Of a stretch of 64,000 nucleotides of DNA, positions 61,153 through 64,000 are shown one piece after another (within the stretch, counting starts at the first letter, position 1; each line of letters opens with the position of its first letter). Position numbers and translations under genes: made by a program. This DNA is from Rhodobacterales bacterium (lineage in GTDB: Bacteria; Pseudomonadota; Alphaproteobacteria; Rhodobacterales; Rhodobacteraceae): assembly GCA_003249215.1 (NCBI GenBank), contig QKJR01000041.1:59307-123306 (forward strand). Reading direction: 5' to 3'. The notes under the pieces were generated by a model that was given only the letters and a program-made list of their open reading frames with translations, ran no database searches and had not been told where the DNA came from.

Positions 61153-62973
61153 ATGGCACGCGCACCTCTTCTCCAGCTCTCCGACATCTCGCTGACCTTC
61201 GGCGGCAACCCCGTGTTCGACGGGCTCGACCTCACCGTTCAACCGGGCGACCGGGTGGCGCTCGTGGGGCGCAACGGCTCGGGCAAATCGACCCTGATGA
61301 AGGTCATGGCGGGCCTCATCGAGCCCGACCGGGGTAGCCGCGTGGTGCCGACCGGCACGCGCGTGGGCTATATGGAGCAGGAGCCGGATCTCTCGGCTTT
61401 TGAGACCTTGGGCGATTTCGCGGCCTCGGCGCTGGACGCATCCGAGAAATACCGCGTCGAGATGGTGGCCGAGGGGCTCAAGTTTCGCCCCGAGGCGAGC
61501 GTGGCCACCGCTTCGGGCGGCGAGCGCCGCCGCGCGGCGCTGGCCAAGCTCCTGGCCGAGGCGCCCGAATTGATGCTGCTCGACGAGCCGACGAACCACC
61601 TCGATATTCAGGCGATCGGCTGGCTCGAGGAAGAGCTGCGCGACACCCGCACCGCCTTCGTGCTGATCAGCCACGACCGGGCGTTCCTGCGCCACCTGAC
61701 GCGCGCCACGCTCTGGATCGACCGCGGTCAGGTGCGGCGGATGGAGAAGGGCTTCGAGGCCTTCGAGGACTGGCGCGAAGAGACCTGGGCCGCCGAGGAC
61801 GAGGCGCGCCACAAGCTCGACCGCAAGATCAAGGCAGAGGCGAAATGGGCGGTCGAGGGGATCTCGGCGCGCCGCAAGCGCAACATGGGACGCGTGCGCG
61901 CGCTGCAGGATCTGCGCGCCGAACGCGCGGGCCAGATCCGCCGTCAGGGCACCGCGGCGATGGAACTCGAAAGCGGGCCGCAATCGGGCAAACGGGTGAT
62001 CGAGGCGAAGGGTCTCGAAAAGCGCTTTGGCGAGAAGGCCATCGTTTCGGGGTTTGACCTGCGGGTGCTGCGCGGGGATCGCGTCGCCTTCGTCGGCCCC
62101 AACGGCGTGGGCAAGACGACGCTTCTGAAGATGCTGACCGGCGAGGTCGCGCCCGATGCGGGCACGGTGACCCGCGGCACCAATCTGGAAATGGCGGTCT
62201 TCGATCAGGCGCGTGCGACGCTCGACCTGAGCATGAGCCTTTGGGACGGGATGGTGAACGACCCCGACATGCGGGTTTCCGGGCGCGCTGATCAGGTCAT
62301 GGTGCGCGGCACGCCCAAGCATGTCGTGGCTTACCTCAAGGATTTCCTCTTCGACGAGATGCAGGCCCGCGCGCCGATCGGTTCGCTGTCCGGGGGCGAG
62401 CGCGCGCGGCTTCTGCTCGCGCGGATCATGGCGAAGCCCTCGAACCTTCTGGTGCTCGACGAGCCGACAAACGATCTGGATGTCGAGACGCTCGACCTGT
62501 TGCAGGACATCCTGGGCGAGTATGACGGGACCGTGCTCTTGGTCAGTCACGACCGCGATTTCATCGACCGTGTGGCAACGACCACGATCGCGATGGAGGG
62601 GGATGGCCGCGCGACCGTCTATGCTGGCGGCTGGACCGATTATCAGACGCAGCGCGCGCTCGCGGCGCCCGAGGCGGTGAAGCCCGCCGCGAAGAAGGCC
62701 GAGGCCCCGAAAGAAGCCGCGGCACCCAAGGAGGCGCCGAAGAAATCGGGGCTGAGCTTCACCGAAAAGCATCGGCTGGAGGAGCTGCCCAGGGTGATCG
62801 AGAAGCTCGAGCGCGAGATCGCCAAGCTGGGCGAATTGCTGGCCGATCCCGAGCTCTTCGCCCGCGAGCCGGTCAAGTTCAAGAAGGCCACCGAGATGCT
62901 GGCCGAGCGGCAGGCGGCACTTGGCGCGGCCGAAGAGGAATGGCTGTCGCTCGAGGAGAAGGCTGGCGCCTGA
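61153..62973 (+). CDS. uup: ABC-F family ATPase (Uup-like)
   Basis: The 606-residue protein has two ABC domains without membrane segments. First: Walker A GRNGSGKST, signature ASGGERRRAALAKLL, Walker B LMLLDEPTNHLD. Second: GPNGVGKTT, LSGGERARLLLARIM, LLVLDEPTNDLD. A C-terminal coiled-coil/Ala-Lys-rich tail (EAVKPAAKKAEAPKEAAAPK, then the Uup C-terminal helix) supports Uup. Such proteins act on ribosomes or DNA structures, not in transport. Confidence 0.92.
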   Translation: MARAPLLQLSDISLTFGGNPVFDGLDLTVQPGDRVALVGRNGSGKSTLMKVMAGLIEPDRGSRVVPTGTRVGYMEQEPDLSAFETLGDFAASALDASEKYRVEMVAEGLKFRPEASVATASGGERRRAALAKLLAEAPELMLLDEPTNHLDIQAIGWLEEELRDTRTAFVLISHDRAFLRHLTRATLWIDRGQVRRMEKGFEAFEDWREETWAAEDEARHKLDRKIKAEAKWAVEGISARRKRNMGRVRALQDLRAERAGQIRRQGTAAMELESGPQSGKRVIEAKGLEKRFGEKAIVSGFDLRVLRGDRVAFVGPNGVGKTTLLKMLTGEVAPDAGTVTRGTNLEMAVFDQARATLDLSMSLWDGMVNDPDMRVSGRADQVMVRGTPKHVVAYLKDFLFDEMQARAPIGSLSGGERARLLLARIMAKPSNLLVLDEPTNDLDVETLDLLQDILGEYDGTVLLVSHDRDFIDRVATTTIAMEGDGRATVYAGGWTDYQTQRALAAPEAVKPAAKKAEAPKEAAAPKEAPKKSGLSFTEKHRLEELPRVIEKLEREIAKLGELLADPELFAREPVKFKKATEMLAERQAALGAAEEEWLSLEEKAGA

Positions 62974-63011
62974 TCCGGGGGCAGGGGGGCGGCTGCGCCG
63001 CGGCCTCCGGC

Positions 63012-63089
63012 GGGAGTAGTTTCGCCAAGAAAAAGCAGAGGTGCCGCGCCCGAGACCCGGGCCTGAGCTTTTTCTTGGTCCAAATACTC
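63012..63089. repeat. Second-type intergenic palindrome, element G
   Basis: GAGTAGTTTCGCCAAGAAAAAGC-type arm (63014-63036) faces its near-complement GCTTTTTCTTGG...TACTC (63067-63089) across about 30 bases, with a few central mismatches. A GCGGC/GCCGC-like run precedes it (62990-63003). The plan (small hairpin, GC block, GGGAGTATTT-like box, long stem) recalls the other element family, but the sequences differ. It is downstream of uup. Confidence 0.7.
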
Positions 63090-63140
63090 AAATTCCCCGA
63101 CAGGGGCCCGGAGCGCCCTTCGGCACATGCCCGGAAATCC

Positions 63141-63169
63141 TTGACAGCCGGTCCCCGATCCCCGATAAG
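63141..63169 (+). promoter_or_regulatory. Candidate sigma-70 promoter for rplU-rpmA
   Basis: TTGACA (63141-63146), 17-base spacer, GATAAG (63164-63169, 4 of 6 to TATAAT). It points to rplU at 63322 and would give a leader of about 145 bases, long enough for translational control by a ribosomal protein. No specific leader structure is recognised. Confidence 0.55.
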
Positions 63170-63321
63170 CGCGCGACCCGGCGGTGAGTCTCTCTCCGCC
63201 GGGACATCATTTGCAACAACGCCCCGGGAGGGGCGCGCTGTCCGAGGCGGGGCAACCCGGCAATCCATCAGGGGCCCAAACCCCCGGAGCCACAGGGCGC
63301 GGCTGATAAAAGGAAGAACGC

Positions 63322-63777
63322 ATGTTTGCGGTCCTCAAGACTGGCGGCAAGCAATACAAGGTTCAGGCGGGCGACGTGCTCCGCGTGGAGCTGATTGCCG
63401 CCGTTGCTGGCGATAAAGTCCAGTTCAACGAGATCCTGATGGTTGGCGGCGAGAGCCTGACCGTGGGCGCCCCCCTCGTCGAGGGTGCGGCGGTCGTGGC
63501 GGAAGTCATCGACAACATCAAGGCCGACAAGGTCATCACCTATCACAAGCGCCGCCGGAAACATTCGTCGCAGCGCACCCGTGGCCACCGTCAGAAGCTG
63601 ACGCTGGTGCGCGTGACCGAGGTTCTCGCCTCGGGCGCCGCTGCTTCGGGCGTGAAAGAAGCCGTTGGCACCGCCTCGGCTCGCCGTGTGGCCCATAACG
63701 CCGAGGCCGCTCCCGCTGCCGAAGCCCCCGCGAAACCGAAGCGCGCTTCCAAAAAAGCCGCTGAAGCTCAGGAGTAA
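63322..63777 (+). CDS. rplU: 50S ribosomal protein L21
   Basis: The 151-residue protein starts MFAVLKTGGKQYKVQAGDVL, the standard L21 N-terminus, with the KRRRKHSSQRTRGHRQKLT RNA-binding segment at about 78-96. After the core of about 103 residues there is an Ala/Lys-rich tail common in alphaproteobacterial L21. AGGAAGAACGC precedes the ATG. Operon with rpmA. Confidence 0.97.
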   Translation: MFAVLKTGGKQYKVQAGDVLRVELIAAVAGDKVQFNEILMVGGESLTVGAPLVEGAAVVAEVIDNIKADKVITYHKRRRKHSSQRTRGHRQKLTLVRVTEVLASGAAASGVKEAVGTASARRVAHNAEAAPAAEAPAKPKRASKKAAEAQE

Positions 63778-63783
63778 TCCCCC

Positions 63784-64000
63784 ATGGCACACAAGAAAGC
63801 AGGCGGTTCGTCCCGCAACGGCCGCGACTCGGCCGGTCGTCGCCTTGGCGTGAAGCTCTACGGCGGTCAGGCTGTGGCTCCGGGCAACATCATCGTGCGA
63901 CAGCGCGGCACCACCTGGTGGCCGGGCGAAGGCGTCATGATGGGCCGTGACCACACCATCTTCGCCGTCACCGTGGGCAAGGTCGAGTTCAAGAAGGGCC
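63784..64000 (+). CDS. rpmA: 50S ribosomal protein L27 (C-terminus off the window)
   Basis: The first 72 residues begin [20 protein letters not shown] and continue LGVKLYGGQ, typical L27. The N-terminal tail reaches the peptidyl-transferase centre. It starts 6 bases after the rplU stop. The gene is cut by the right window edge. Confidence 0.97.
   Translation, partial: MAHKKAGGSSRNGRDSAGRRLGVKLYGGQAVAPGNIIVRQRGTTWWPGEGVMMGRDHTIFAVTVGKVEFKKG

Noticed and set aside
60757..62772. A 671-codon minus-strand frame opposite uup
   Set aside because: Antisense shadow of the two ABC domains. No recognisable domain of its own.

Overview
The window is high-GC alphaproteobacterial DNA, almost certainly from a member of the Rhodobacteraceae/Paracoccaceae. 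The grounds are the Rhodobacter-type pntA-pntB pair, a DksA without the full zinc-finger cysteine set, two proteins with the VPLPA-CTERM sorting tail seen in this order, the alphaproteobacterial Dgt and the dense GTG/TTG-start, ATGA-overlap operon style. It looks like a chromosomal, mostly core-metabolism region. I saw no insertion sequence, prophage, CRISPR array or rRNA operon.

Layout. 1-5.2 kb: two flavoprotein aromatic hydroxylases (one cut by the window edge) with a TetR and a LysR regulator, then an alpha/beta hydrolase. 5.3-8.4 kb: a glycine-betaine/proline-type ABC importer. 8.4-18.2 kb: a peptide ABC importer on the minus strand (D-F-SBP-B-C) divergent from an ArgE-like deacetylase, a DadA-like oxidase and an M20 amidohydrolase, together a plausible peptide or acylated amino-acid catabolic unit. 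18.4-24.8 kb: universal stress protein, moaA, a small lipoprotein, an ICMT-like membrane methyltransferase, and pntA-pntB. 24.9-27.3 kb: a minus-strand extracytoplasmic signalling cluster (ECF sigma factor, small one-TM protein, periplasmic heavy-metal-sensor-like protein) preceded by two secreted proteins, one with four EF-hands. 27.5-32.7 kb: DUF3422, DUF924, a CAU-anticodon tRNA, purM-purN and RNase D. 33.0-39.3 kb: a second peptide importer with an M19 dipeptidase as last gene. 39.5-49.5 kb: a nonsense-interrupted VPLPA-CTERM gene, sufE, ridA, a PQQ-type sugar dehydrogenase, tRNA-Gly(CCC), a corrinoid-activation (ASKHA) ferredoxin protein, MoxR, dksA, a FAD monooxygenase and an AhpD-like protein. 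49.5-59.6 kb: xthA, a lower-GC orphan islet, an Fe-S A-type carrier, dgt, a second VPLPA-CTERM protein, a MerR/carboxymuconolactone-decarboxylase pair divergent from an OsmC peroxidase, prfC and a TPR sulfotransferase. 59.8-64 kb: a second sulfotransferase, an ABC-F ATPase, rplU and the start of rpmA.

Two patterns stand out beyond the genes. First, six copies of a 130-175 bp modular palindromic element lie between genes, often filling the whole gap between convergent genes. Each is built from two inverted half-elements (a GGGGGC/GCCCCC hairpin, usually a second small hairpin, and a CCCCCGGGATATTT box) around an inner stem. The sequence of the small stems and the inner stem changes between copies while pairing is kept, which argues for selection on structure. 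A seventh, distinct palindrome lies downstream of uup. Second, all three ABC importers carry strong GC hairpins just after the gene for the substrate-binding protein, placed to reduce or uncouple expression of the membrane components.

The most system-like unit is the ECF cluster at 24.9-27.3 kb. Its gene order (sigma, one-TM small protein, periplasmic sensor) parallels the CnrH/CnrY/CnrX logic, but it sits beside a secreted four-EF-hand protein instead of a metal efflux pump.
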